DNA of 15,411 nt from Thiomargarita sp. (GTDB lineage Bacteria; Pseudomonadota; Gammaproteobacteria; Beggiatoales; Beggiatoaceae): positions 1 to 15,411 of the forward strand of contig JAGLFE010000518.1 in NCBI GenBank assembly GCA_023144675.1, in the 5' to 3' direction. Position 1 is the stretch's first letter; every line of letters starts with the position of its first letter. The position numbers and the translations under genes were made by a program. The notes beneath the pieces are model-generated. The model worked only from the letters and a program-made list of their open reading frames with translations. It searched no databases and was not told the origin of the DNA. Of this stretch, positions 1 through 8,412 are shown piece after piece.

Positions 1-1146
1 AAACCTGGTACTATTGTTTCATTTTCGCTTTCGGTTCATGAATGGCTACTGGGATTTGAAAAAATATTGGCAACGGAAATTGAACCAAAATCATTCAATA
101 ATTACCAAAAATTGAAACAAAATTTTACCAAAAAAATGGGATTTTCAGTTGAAGATGCCTCACAAGCATTGGGTTCTCAACTGTTATTTTTTACTGATGA
201 AGTCGGTGAATTTATGGCGATTAAAATTGATGATAAAACTAAATTAGAATCTGTAATTAAGATTTTAGCTGAAAAAGAAACGATTTTTTATGAAACAAGA
301 TCACAACATGGAAAAATTTATCATCATTTAAGTATGCCATCTTGGTTTAGTGATATTGGACAACAAGCTGGTTTATTTGCCAAATTATTTTCGCAACTTA
401 ACACTCATTATTATTGGATTGAAGAAGATGGTTATTTGATTTTCTCTCTAGTACCTCAATCATTATTTGATAGGCAATTTTATCCCAAACGTTTTTCTAT
501 GCAACAATGGCTGACGGAAAACCAACGGCAGAATAATCAACATTCTTTGCTATTAATATCAACTCATTTTACCGAAATACCTCGCCATCTTTATTATACT
601 TATTTACAATTTTTAAGCGGATTGGGAGATATATTAGGCACAAAAATAGATTTATTTGCCTTGCCTTCTGCGATAGAAACCAAATTACCTAAGGAAGGAA
701 CTTATGGTTTTAAATTAGATATTGCCGATACGCACATGGGATTTGAATTAACCTTTGAATCTAATCCTATTGAATGGTTGATGCAAATGAATATGACTAG
801 CATTGCATTTATTGGAGTTGCAGCTGCGGTTATTATTCCAGCTTATTCTGATTACACTAAACGGTCAAAAGTTATTCAAAAACTTAGTTTATTAGGCTCT
901 ATTAAAACCCCTGCCGAAGAATTTCTAGGCAGTGTTGAGCGTTTACCTGAATTAGCAGAATTAGGACTTAGACATGAGAAATTCAAAGGTATGCGATTAT
1001 TAGAAGACAAAAATGGTTACGCAATAAAATTTGAAGATGATGATTTATCGGGTGAATTGCAACTTATTTACGATTTTGAAAAATCTATTTGGAAATGTAC
1101 ATCGCTAGATATAGAGAAAAAATATTTACCCAGTAGTTGTAAGTAA
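1..1146 (+). CDS. DUF3352-like protein with C-terminal type IV pilin-like domain (5' end outside window)
   Basis: The reading frame is open from base 1 with no stop, so the gene begins before the window; the TTG at 67 lies inside it and is probably not the start. Residue numbers below count from that TTG. Residues 1-235 (for example ASQALGSQLLFFTDEVGEF) are a mixed alpha/beta region that I compare, weakly, with the DUF3352 family of envelope proteins. Residues 244-359 look like the body of a type IV pilin: hydrophobic FIGVAAAVIIPAYSDYTKR (248-266, the pilin 'AIPAYQDYT' region), then KTP..EF, a mid-domain LPELAELGL, and a C-terminal disulfide-loop pattern WKC (C344) ... KYLPSSC (C358). There is no prepilin leader (GFTLIE) before the hydrophobic segment, so it would not be processed like a normal pilin and could instead be anchored by it. 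The pilin-like match is clear by eye; the N-terminal family call is tentative. Function is unknown; the next gene is 250 bases away, beyond hairpins. Confidence 0.7.
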   Translation, partial: KPGTIVSFSLSVHEWLLGFEKILATEIEPKSFNNYQKLKQNFTKKMGFSVEDASQALGSQLLFFTDEVGEFMAIKIDDKTKLESVIKILAEKETIFYETRSQHGKIYHHLSMPSWFSDIGQQAGLFAKLFSQLNTHYYWIEEDGYLIFSLVPQSLFDRQFYPKRFSMQQWLTENQRQNNQHSLLLISTHFTEIPRHLYYTYLQFLSGLGDILGTKIDLFALPSAIETKLPKEGTYGFKLDIADTHMGFELTFESNPIEWLMQMNMTSIAFIGVAAAVIIPAYSDYTKRSKVIQKLSLLGSIKTPAEEFLGSVERLPELAELGLRHEKFKGMRLLEDKNGYAIKFEDDDLSGELQLIYDFEKSIWKCTSLDIEKKYLPSSCK

Positions 1147-1159
1147 ATAATTTTGACAG

Positions 1160-1200
1160 ATTGTTAAGATTTATATTTGATTTTACAAATACTTAACAAT
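1160..1200 (+). repeat. Inverted repeat just after the pilin-like gene
   Basis: ATTGTTAAG (1160-1168) and CTTAACAAT (1192-1200) are perfect 9-base inverted arms, continued inward by TATTTG (1174-1179) and CAAATA (1186-1191) after a bulge. The hairpin starts 14 bases after the stop codon. No T-run follows, so it is more likely an mRNA 3'-end structure or operator-like palindrome than a standard intrinsic terminator. Confidence 0.5.
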
Positions 1201-1236
1201 ATATAAGTAATAATTTAAAAAAACCATAAAATAACC

Positions 1237-1274
1237 AGGAATGACGCTTTTTATAGCGTATGGTAGGCATTCCT
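1237..1274 (+). repeat. Two-part hairpin in the spacer before the kinase
   Basis: AGGAATG (1237-1243) pairs with CATTCCT (1268-1274), and inside it ACGCT (1244-1248) pairs with AGCGT (1255-1259). The second arm is preceded by an 8-base unpaired stretch. It forms a nested, bulged stem in the middle of the 250-base spacer. Function unknown; it could be part of the termination region of the upstream gene or a 5' leader of the kinase mRNA. Confidence 0.45.
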
Positions 1275-1302
1275 AACGATAATTTTTAATTAGTCGTTTT
1301 TT
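1275..1302 (+). terminator. Candidate rho-independent terminator
   Basis: AACGATAATT (1275-1284) pairs with AATTA-TCGTT (1288-1298, one bulged G at 1293) around a TTT loop, and the stem runs directly into T's up to 1302. The stem is AT-rich and therefore weak, but the stem plus T-tract is the expected form, and the place (after the pilin-like gene, before the kinase) fits. Confidence 0.4.
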
Positions 1303-1311
1303 ATGGCAATT

Positions 1312-1340
1312 TTTTGAATTAATTAAACCAATAATATAGT
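1312..1340 (+). promoter_or_regulatory. Weak candidate promoter for the kinase pair
   Basis: TTTTGA (1312-1317) and TATAGT (1335-1340) are spaced by 17 bases, 57 bases before the TTG start of the kinase and after the candidate terminator. In such AT-rich sequence, matches of this quality occur by chance, so this is only a suggestion. Confidence 0.2.
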
Positions 1341-1396
1341 TTGTATTTTTAATTATATTGTTTATCTTCAACTCCAACTAAATAAATAATACGACC

Positions 1397-2902
1397 TTGG
1401 AAGAACAACAATATCGTAACGCCCTCCCCAAAGGGTTTAAGTTATTTGAATATGAAATTAAGTCAGTACTTGGAAAGCCAGGCGGCTTTGGGATAACCTA
1501 TTTGGCTAAAGATACACATTTACACCAATTAGTTGCGATAAAAGAATATTTGCCCAGTGATTTTGCGGTTCGCGAGGGTGAGGAATCTGTTTATGTCAAA
1601 TCAGTTTCTCATGAGGAATCATTTCAATGGGGTTTACAATGTTTTATTGAAGAAGCACGAGTATTAGCTAGATTTAGCCATTCAAGTATTGCCAGAGTAC
1701 TACGTTTTTTTGAAGCCAACGGAACTGCTTATATGGTAATGGAATACCAAAAAGGCGATAGTTTAGCTTATTATTTAAAACAAAAGCGCATTTTAACTGA
1801 ACCAGAATTATTGGAAATTGTTATGCCATTATTGGATGGTTTGAAAGAAATGCACTTGGCTGGTTTTTTGCATCGTGATATAAAACCTAATAATATTTAC
1901 ATTCGTGATGACAAAACGCCAGTTTTAATTGATTTCGGTTCAGCTCGCTTTGCAGTGGGACAAAAAAGCCGTAGTGTTACTAGTATTGTTACTCCTGGCT
2001 ATGCGCCTTTGGAACAATATGATAATCAAATTTCTGATCAAGGTCCCTGGACTGATATTTATGCTTTAGGGGCAGTTATGTATAATGCGATTAAAGGAGA
2101 ACCGCCACCAGCTGCTACTCGTCGGGTTATGAAAGACCCAACAATCCCAGCGATTAAAATTGGTCAAAATAAATATAGTCAAAATTTATTGAAAGCAATT
2201 GATTGGGCATTGCAACTGAGTGAGGAAGATAGACCGCAAACAGTTGATCAATGGCGTGAAGCAATGTTAAAAACTAATTCACAGAAACCAACTAAAAGCT
2301 ATACGGTTTTTCAATTAAACTATCAGTTATGGCATATAAGTTATTTATTTATAATTAGTTTATTAATAGCAGTGATTACTTATTTGGGCTATGAAAATCA
2401 TCAATATAACACCACGATGGCATATCAAGTGCAAAAAATTCATTCGGAAGCCACTAAAGAAATACAGCAGGTGGAAAAAGAGCGAATAATTGCTGTCAAT
2501 GAGTTGGCAAATATTTCAACCAATTCAAAAAACCTAGCGGTTAAACATAAAAAACTAGAAAAAAAATATAAACGTTTAAAAAAACTAGTGGATAATTTCA
2601 GCCGTTTTGAGTCTGGACTATTAATTAATCAGACAAAACACAGTGGTAATAAAAAGCACTTTAACATCGATAACGTATCAACTACGGATATACTTAATAT
2701 ACGTGAATTTCCTGGACACATGACGGCTATAATTGGACAAATACCCGCCAATGGGAAATGTATTTTATATATAGATAAATATCAATCCTTGGGTAACAAT
2801 CTTTGGGTTAAAATTAGGTATCAAAAAACAACGGGATGGGTGAATACCCATTATTTAACAGAAAGCAATGAAAAATGTAATGGAGATGATCAACTTGGAT
2901 AA
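1397..2902 (+). CDS. Membrane-bound Ser/Thr protein kinase with C-terminal SH3b domain
   Basis: A 501-residue Hanks-type (PknB-like) kinase. The kinase domain (about 18-290) has a glycine loop GKPGGFGITYLA, the ATP lysine K49 in VAIK, the catalytic loop HRDIKPNN (D161), DFG (D179) and APLEQY as the APE equivalent, so it should be active. One membrane helix follows (about 312-334), then a basic coiled-coil region (about 345-400), then an SH3b-like domain (429-492, DILNIREFPG ... GWVNTHYL), placing the sensor outside the cytoplasmic membrane. SH3b domains commonly bind cell-wall peptides. The start is TTG: the frame has a stop at 1379 and no ATG or GTG before the glycine loop, and the resulting N-terminus is normal for this group. 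No clear Shine-Dalgarno is seen. It overlaps the downstream M23 gene, so the two are probably co-expressed; the substrate is unknown. Confidence 0.9.
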   Translation: MEEQQYRNALPKGFKLFEYEIKSVLGKPGGFGITYLAKDTHLHQLVAIKEYLPSDFAVREGEESVYVKSVSHEESFQWGLQCFIEEARVLARFSHSSIARVLRFFEANGTAYMVMEYQKGDSLAYYLKQKRILTEPELLEIVMPLLDGLKEMHLAGFLHRDIKPNNIYIRDDKTPVLIDFGSARFAVGQKSRSVTSIVTPGYAPLEQYDNQISDQGPWTDIYALGAVMYNAIKGEPPPAATRRVMKDPTIPAIKIGQNKYSQNLLKAIDWALQLSEEDRPQTVDQWREAMLKTNSQKPTKSYTVFQLNYQLWHISYLFIISLLIAVITYLGYENHQYNTTMAYQVQKIHSEATKEIQQVEKERIIAVNELANISTNSKNLAVKHKKLEKKYKRLKKLVDNFSRFESGLLINQTKHSGNKKHFNIDNVSTTDILNIREFPGHMTAIIGQIPANGKCILYIDKYQSLGNNLWVKIRYQKTTGWVNTHYLTESNEKCNGDDQLG

Positions 2903-3878
2903 AATTAAATACGCAGTTTATGTTGTAATATTATTAATTAATTCAATTAGTTACGCAGGTAATATTAAGTATATTTCTTTTGATGGTGAAACTACACTTA
3001 CTATTTTCCATAATAATTGCCAATTAAATCCACATCAAGTATGGGATAACAAGCTTATTTTACCGCTGACACAATGCACAACTGATAAAGACAAAATTAT
3101 TCCTAGCAATCACCCGAATTTGGAAAAAATTTATTGGGCGCAACATGACAACAGTACTGTTTGGGTGATATTAGATTTTTTAGATAAGCCAGTTTTTGAA
3201 ATTAAACCATTTCCAGACCAATATCATATTTGTATTCCAACTTGTTCAGAAAATAGTAGCGCAAAAGATTGGTTGCAAGAAGTTAAGCAAACTAAAGAGA
3301 TGATGTTTAGGTTTAAAAATCATCTGTTTCAAATACCTTTACAAGGAATGTTAATAGATGAATTTATGGAACGTTCTATTGGCTATGTTCCCAAAGATAT
3401 TATCAGGGATGGATTACCACATTTTGGTTCTAAACGAGATGATTGGAAAGGTAAAATTAGAAAACATCATGGTTATGATATTTATAGGGATAAAATAAAT
3501 GTATTGGCAGCAGCTGATGGAATAGTTACAAAAGTGCGGCATAGTAATATTGGTGGATTATACATAAAATTGCATCATGGCAATGAACTTTATTCTCTTT
3601 ATGTTCATCTCGGAAAGGCATTGGTGAAAAAAAATCAAAGAGTAAAACGGGGAGAAGTAATTGGCAATATTGATGGTCCAAGCGGGAATGCTATCGAAGC
3701 ACAATTACATTTTGAAATTAAACCCAAGAATAAAAGTATTGACCCACTTACATTAATTAAAGAATTTTATCAAAATGATGCAGAGTTGACAGATAAAATT
3801 AACCAATTTGAAGAACAAATTCCAGGATTTATTCAACGGCGAAATGAGTTAGTTAAAGAGTATTTAATTAAAAAGTAG
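2868..3878 (+). CDS. Exported M23/LytM-family protein with altered catalytic motif
   Basis: The C-terminal part (about 195-300, numbered from ATG 2868) is an M23 (LytM, lysostaphin-like) domain: zinc motif HHGYD (H200, D204), the YVHL histidine (H247) and QLHFEIKP at the place of the usual HLHFE. The first His of the HxH motif, catalytic in LytM, is Gln (Q279), while the zinc ligand H281 remains. It may be a weak or non-cleaving peptidoglycan-binding protein or a regulator, as known for degenerate LytM factors such as EnvC and NlpD. The N-terminus is a signal peptide (KIKYAVYVVILLINSISYA-G); residues 30-190 match nothing I know. ATG codons at 2868, 2880 and 2886 lack well-placed ribosome sites; TTG at 2895 has GGAG nine bases upstream and gives a cleaner signal peptide, so 2895 may be the true start. 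The gene overlaps the kinase end by 8-35 bases. Confidence 0.8.
   Translation: MKNVMEMINLDKIKYAVYVVILLINSISYAGNIKYISFDGETTLTIFHNNCQLNPHQVWDNKLILPLTQCTTDKDKIIPSNHPNLEKIYWAQHDNSTVWVILDFLDKPVFEIKPFPDQYHICIPTCSENSSAKDWLQEVKQTKEMMFRFKNHLFQIPLQGMLIDEFMERSIGYVPKDIIRDGLPHFGSKRDDWKGKIRKHHGYDIYRDKINVLAAADGIVTKVRHSNIGGLYIKLHHGNELYSLYVHLGKALVKKNQRVKRGEVIGNIDGPSGNAIEAQLHFEIKPKNKSIDPLTLIKEFYQNDAELTDKINQFEEQIPGFIQRRNELVKEYLIKK
2882..2897 (+). promoter_or_regulatory. Ribosome binding site favouring the TTG start of the M23 gene
   Basis: GGAG at 2882-2885 stands nine bases before TTG 2895-2897, in frame with the M23 protein. The earlier in-frame ATG codons have no comparable site (the GGAG touches ATG 2886). 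The site lies inside the kinase 3' end, consistent with translational coupling. Confidence 0.4.
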
Positions 3879-3896
3879 GATAGTGGTAAATAATTA

Positions 3897-3962
3897 TGTA
3901 GGTTGGATTAGCCAAGTGTAACCCAACATTATTAAATGTTTTAAATCGGGTTACGTTGCACA
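3897..3962. repeat. TGTAGGTT-type palindromic intergenic repeat at a convergent junction
   Basis: TGTAGGTTGGATTAG...GTGTAACCCAACATT (3897-3930) is followed by an imperfect inverted partner (3935-3962); the core pair is GTAACCC (3918-3924) with GGGTTAC (3948-3954). This looks like the 'GTAGGTTGGGTTAG...TAACCCAAC' repeat common between gammaproteobacterial genes. It sits between the convergent stops of the M23 gene and the histidine kinase gene and could end transcription on both strands, although no clear T-run follows. The remaining bases to 4025 show nothing I can support. Confidence 0.55.
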
Positions 3963-4025
3963 CATCATCTAAAGTTTGATTATTTTCTTTCCAAGAAGTT
4001 GTTTCAGTATTATCTTGTTTAATAG

Positions 4026-7000
4026 TTACCGATACAACCAAACCCGCATTAATGATAATAACTTATCAGTATCAACAGGCTTAGACAAATAATCATTTGC
4101 GCCTGCTTCAATACATTTGATTTTATCATCTTTCATTGCTTTCGCCGTCAAGGCAATAATTGGTAATTTACGGTATTTAGTTTGTTGGCGAATATTACGC
4201 ATCGCCTCATAACCATCCATTTCAGGCATCATAATATCCATTAATATAATAGCAATATCATCGTGTTTTTCCAATTGTTTAAGTCCTGCTTTACCATTTT
4301 CTGCAACAACAACTTCCATCTCGTAATCTTCTAAAATAGTTGTTAAGGCAAAACTATTGCGCATATCATCATCAACTAATAATACTTTTTTATTACGCAC
4401 AATAGCGGTTTTATCATGTATCATTTTTAATATATCGCGCTTATTATCTGGCAACTCATCAATTACTTGATGCAAAAATAAAGTAACTTCATCTAATAAA
4501 CGTTTGGATGAATTTACCAGTTTAACTGGCATTTTACTACTATAATTGGCTAATAAATTTTTTTCTTTAGTGGTTAAATCACGATTAATATAAACAATTA
4601 CTGGAGTTTGATAGCGTTCTTTATTTTTACTCATTGTGGCTAATAGTTTGCTATCTGAACCTTGCTCGACGGCTAAATCTAAAATAATGCAATCATATTT
4701 GGTAGTTTGGAGTATTTGCAAAGCTTTTTCTACTGTTGAAGCTTGCTGTATTTGAATTTCTTCTACTTTTACTAATTTTATTACATCTTGTTGATAAGAT
4801 TCCACGTTTGTTACAACAAGAAGTTTTTTAACGGTTTTACTTAAAAAATCAGCAATTTGTTGAAAAGCTGCTTCTAATTTTTCAACACTGGCTGGTTTTA
4901 GTAAATAGCCGATTGCTCCTAATTTCTTAGCATCAATTACTTTATCAGCACCCGATATAAAATGCACGGGAATATGACGAGTATCTGAATTATCTTTAAG
5001 TTTTTCCATAACTCGCCAACCATCTAATTGAGGTAAATTTACATCTAAAATAATGGCACAGGGTTTATATTTTTCCGTCAACATTAATCCTGTTACCCCA
5101 TCTTCGGCTAACAAACATTTAAAACTATTATCTCGAGCTAAATCCATTAAAATATTAGAGAAATTGCTATCATCTTCAACAATCAATAATATTTTATCAC
5201 CATCTTGTAAATTATTTCTATCATCCCTAATAAGTACAGGTTCTGAAGAAACTTTTTCTGTAGAAATTTCTGCAATAGGAGCTAGGATATTTTTTTGTGG
5301 CAAAATTTCTATAGAGGTTGAGTCAATGGATTCTTTTTCTGGTAAATATAAGGTAAAGGTACTACCTTTATCTAGCTGACTTTCTAATGCTAATTCTCCA
5401 CCCATTAAGCGGGCTAATTGACGGGAAATAGATAAACCAAGTCCAGTTCCTCCATAACGGCGACTAGTTGATCCATCTACTTGTTGAAAAGCTTCAAAAA
5501 CAACTTGCTGTTTATCTTTAGGAATGCCAATGCCACTATCAACAACACTGATGGCAATAGTTTTACTTAGTTCAAGTTTGTTGCCTTCAATATTAATTGG
5601 CACTTCCGTTGGATATTTAACCAATAATTGTATTTTACCTGCACTGGTGAATTTAAAAGCATTAGATAATAAATTGTTGATGATTTGTTTTATACGTTGA
5701 CCATCGGATATTAAAATTTTAGGAATATTATCCGCAATCGTTATTTCAAATCCCAAGCTTTTATCTTCTGCAATATGCAAGAATTTTTGTTTAATCATAG
5801 ATAATAAATCATTTAATTTAATTTTTTCCCAACTTATTTCAATTTTACCTGCTTCTACTTTAGATAAATCTAAAATATCGTTGATAAGCGTAAGTAAATC
5901 TTTACCAGCACTATTAATAGTTTTGGCGTATTCAATTTGTTTTTCATTTAAATTTTCAGATTTATTATCGGATAATAATTGGGATAAAATTAATAAGCTA
6001 TTTAAAGGCGTGCGTAATTCATGCGACATATTAGCAAGGAATTCGGATTTATAACGGCTGGCTAATTCAAGTTCTTTAGCTTTAGCCGCAATTGCTTCTT
6101 GAACTTTCACCATTTCCACTTGCGCTTTTTCCATTCTAGCTTTGCTTTGTTCTAAGGCAATATTTTTTTCCTGCACAGTAACTTTTTGCTGTTCTAAACT
6201 ACGAGTTTGTTCTTCTAAAACTTCATTAGTTTGTCGCAATTCTTCCTGTTGAGTTTGCAATTCTTCTTGTTGAGTTTGTAATTCACCATTAGTTTTTTGT
6301 AATTCTTCTTGCTGAGTTTGTAATTCTTCTGATTGTTGCTGACTTTGTTGCAATAAATGCTGAGTTCGAGACCGAGAATGGGCGGTATTAATAGCTATAC
6401 CCACGCTAGGCATTAGTTGATTTAAAAATATATGTTGAGTTTCAGAAGGTTCTTGTTGAAGACCTATTTCAATAACTGCAGTTACTTCATTTTCATATAA
6501 ACAAGGTAATAACAATGAATAAAATGGCATGACATTAGTTAAACCAGAGCAAATAATGGTTGGACATTCATCAACGCTTTGTTTAAAGACTAAAGTTTCT
6601 TTTTCTAAAGCCACTTGCCCGACCAATCCTTCACCGATTAAGTATTTATTAGGACGTTGTGCATCATTCACGTAAGCATAAGCCGAAATAATTTGCAAAT
6701 AGGGAGTTTGTTCCCTATCTTTCAATAGATAAAATAATCCAACCTGCGCTTGAAGATATTTACATAAAAAAGTAATTACATTTTTAGCTAATAGATTAAT
6801 ATCTTGTTCACCTCTAATTAATTCATTAAACTTGCTCTGTCCTGTTTTAATCCAATCTTGAGTAATTTTATTGGTATTGGCGGTGGCTAATTTATCTGCC
6901 GCAGTTTCAAGCGCATTTTTGATTTGAATAAAATCTCCTTTATATTCTGCTTTGGCAATCACATTTTGACTACCTTCAGCAAGGCTTTGTGAAACTTGCA

Positions 7001-8378
7001 CAATATCTGTAACTACTTGTTGGAAATTGAAAATACTAAGTTCTAAAGCATTTTTTATTTGGACAAAATCACCTTTATACTCAATTTTTGGTTTAGCAAG
7101 TAAATTTCCATCTGCTAACTTCTGAGAAACCTGTACAATATCTGCAATTAAACCTCCAAAACAATTAGCCAAACTATCATAAGCCCGTCCAATCTTACCC
7201 ATTTCATCTTGGCGAACGGTAATATAACTCATATCCAAACGATTTTGTTTACTCAGCACTTGATTTATATTACCATTTGCTATTTTATTAGCCATTTCAG
7301 TCAATTTTATCAAAGGATGAGTAATATTACGTGAAATATAAACGCCAAATATTAAGCCAATAAAAACTGTAATTAAAGTAAAAATAACAGTAACTACTTC
7401 GACTATTTTGATATTTTGTTCAGCATTTTCAATACGTTGAAGATTTAAATTGGTTTCAATTTTTGAAAAGATAAGAAATCGGTCACGCATGGTATCCAAA
7501 ATATTTTTTCCTACTCCCGCTTGAATTAAATTTGATATATCATTCATGGTTACTGAATTAGTATTCATTTTTTGCCTGGCAGCAATTTCTAATTTAGCGG
7601 CTTTTTCAAGCCATTCATTTGCAAGAGTTTCAACTTGGGTTAATAATACGAGATTATTTAAATCATTGCTGGTAGTTAATTGTTGGCGTAAAGCGGCGAT
7701 ATCTATTACTAATTGTGTTTGTCCACTATAATAAGGCTCAAGAAAATTATCGGCTCCCGTGATAATGAAACCACGTTGCCCAGTTTCTTGATCAACCATA
7801 TCTTTAGCAATTTTAATTACCAAAATAACACTGCTTAATTCGCCATTTTTACTTAAATCAACTTCTAACCGTTCTAACACTTTTCGCAATTTATCTAAAA
7901 TACCTTTTCCTACCCCCTTTTTAAGAACTTCTTGAAGATAATCAGCATTAACCGTGGCTTTATTCGCTTCACGCCGTTTGGCTATTTCTGGTTGAGCCGC
8001 AACTTTAATCCATTTATCATGAAGCCGAGCGATTTCTTCTAATGCAGCAACTTGAGATGGGTTATCACTTACCAATTGTTTTTCAACTTCTAACAGTTCG
8101 TTAAATTTAGTAACACCATTGTGATAGGGTTCAAGAAATTCATCTTTACCCGTAATTAAAAAACCGCGTTCCCCAGTTTCCATATCTACAACCAATTTTT
8201 CTAATAAATATATATTAGACAATACTGGTTGGTCATGTTTAACCAAAAAATTAAATTCTTTTGTTACATTGTTTAAGCTAAATAGTAATACAGTTGTTAC
8301 CATTATCATTAGCGTTAATATAGTAATATAGCCAATAATAATTTTTTTACCGACATTAAAGTTATTAAAAAAGTTCAT
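4026..8378 (-). CDS. Hybrid sensor histidine kinase: 2x CHASE3-like, HAMP, GAF, HisKA-HATPase, three receivers
   Basis: A 1450-residue membrane hybrid kinase. Order: membrane helix 12-34; two CHASE3-like sensor repeats outside the membrane, recognised by METGERGFLITG (about 60-72) and QETGQRGFIITG (about 197-209); helix about 325-348; HAMP about 348-405; two 45-residue repeats from 413; GAF about 512-675; long Gln/Glu-rich coiled coil with QTQQEEL repeats about 676-775; HisKA with SHELRTPLNS (phospho-acceptor H786); HATPase with NNLLSNAFKFT (N901), DSGIGIP and GGTGLGLS. Then three receivers: REC1 (VEDD, acceptor D1112), REC2 (about 1183-1305, acceptor-like D1234 but LLVVTN replaces the acidic pair) and REC3 (VDDD, D1381, C-terminal KP). 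REC2 is probably not phosphorylated normally. No output domain is present, so it must signal to other proteins. The start has no strong ribosome site and lies 34 bases from a truncated ATPase gene, which may have displaced its original promoter. Ligand unknown. Confidence 0.93.
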   Translation of the reverse strand: MNFFNNFNVGKKIIIGYITILTLMIMVTTVLLFSLNNVTKEFNFLVKHDQPVLSNIYLLEKLVVDMETGERGFLITGKDEFLEPYHNGVTKFNELLEVEKQLVSDNPSQVAALEEIARLHDKWIKVAAQPEIAKRREANKATVNADYLQEVLKKGVGKGILDKLRKVLERLEVDLSKNGELSSVILVIKIAKDMVDQETGQRGFIITGADNFLEPYYSGQTQLVIDIAALRQQLTTSNDLNNLVLLTQVETLANEWLEKAAKLEIAARQKMNTNSVTMNDISNLIQAGVGKNILDTMRDRFLIFSKIETNLNLQRIENAEQNIKIVEVVTVIFTLITVFIGLIFGVYISRNITHPLIKLTEMANKIANGNINQVLSKQNRLDMSYITVRQDEMGKIGRAYDSLANCFGGLIADIVQVSQKLADGNLLAKPKIEYKGDFVQIKNALELSIFNFQQVVTDIVQVSQSLAEGSQNVIAKAEYKGDFIQIKNALETAADKLATANTNKITQDWIKTGQSKFNELIRGEQDINLLAKNVITFLCKYLQAQVGLFYLLKDREQTPYLQIISAYAYVNDAQRPNKYLIGEGLVGQVALEKETLVFKQSVDECPTIICSGLTNVMPFYSLLLPCLYENEVTAVIEIGLQQEPSETQHIFLNQLMPSVGIAINTAHSRSRTQHLLQQSQQQSEELQTQQEELQKTNGELQTQQEELQTQQEELRQTNEVLEEQTRSLEQQKVTVQEKNIALEQSKARMEKAQVEMVKVQEAIAAKAKELELASRYKSEFLANMSHELRTPLNSLLILSQLLSDNKSENLNEKQIEYAKTINSAGKDLLTLINDILDLSKVEAGKIEISWEKIKLNDLLSMIKQKFLHIAEDKSLGFEITIADNIPKILISDGQRIKQIINNLLSNAFKFTSAGKIQLLVKYPTEVPINIEGNKLELSKTIAISVVDSGIGIPKDKQQVVFEAFQQVDGSTSRRYGGTGLGLSISRQLARLMGGELALESQLDKGSTFTLYLPEKESIDSTSIEILPQKNILAPIAEISTEKVSSEPVLIRDDRNNLQDGDKILLIVEDDSNFSNILMDLARDNSFKCLLAEDGVTGLMLTEKYKPCAIILDVNLPQLDGWRVMEKLKDNSDTRHIPVHFISGADKVIDAKKLGAIGYLLKPASVEKLEAAFQQIADFLSKTVKKLLVVTNVESYQQDVIKLVKVEEIQIQQASTVEKALQILQTTKYDCIILDLAVEQGSDSKLLATMSKNKERYQTPVIVYINRDLTTKEKNLLANYSSKMPVKLVNSSKRLLDEVTLFLHQVIDELPDNKRDILKMIHDKTAIVRNKKVLLVDDDMRNSFALTTILEDYEMEVVVAENGKAGLKQLEKHDDIAIILMDIMMPEMDGYEAMRNIRQQTKYRKLPIIALTAKAMKDDKIKCIEAGANDYLSKPVDTDKLLSLMRVWLYR
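6900..7142 (-). repeat. Tandem 45-codon repeat inside the histidine kinase linker
   Basis: Residues 413-457 and 458-493 both read DIVQVSQ.LA.G...KAEYKGDF.QIKNALE with few changes, offset by exactly 135 bases. They lie between the HAMP and GAF domains and resemble HAMP-like helical signalling relays that recur in long sensor kinases. This is protein-level tandem duplication, not a mobile repeat. Confidence 0.7.
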
Positions 8379-8412
8379 AATAATAGTTTATTTTTGCTAC
8401 TTTTTATACAAA

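Noticed and set aside
67..69. TTG as the start of the first gene
   Set aside because: The same frame is open to base 1 with protein-like content (VHEWLLGFEKIL), so the gene simply begins outside the window.
3963..4025. Short open stretch on the minus strand after the histidine kinase stop
   Set aside because: It gives TETTSWKENNQTLDDVC in one frame, but it is too short, has no start and matches nothing I recognise.
5053..5379. 108-codon open frame on the + strand
   Set aside because: It lies opposite the REC1/HATPase part of the histidine kinase, whose domains are all intact, and its translation has no recognisable motif.
6215..6350. Regularly spaced direct repeats resembling a small repeat array
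   Set aside because: They encode the QTQQEEL coiled-coil repeats of the histidine kinase; spacing is by heptad-like units and there are no spacers, so this is not CRISPR.
7546..7731. 61-codon open frame on the + strand
   Set aside because: It is opposite the second CHASE3-like repeat of the histidine kinase and has no ribosome site or family resemblance.
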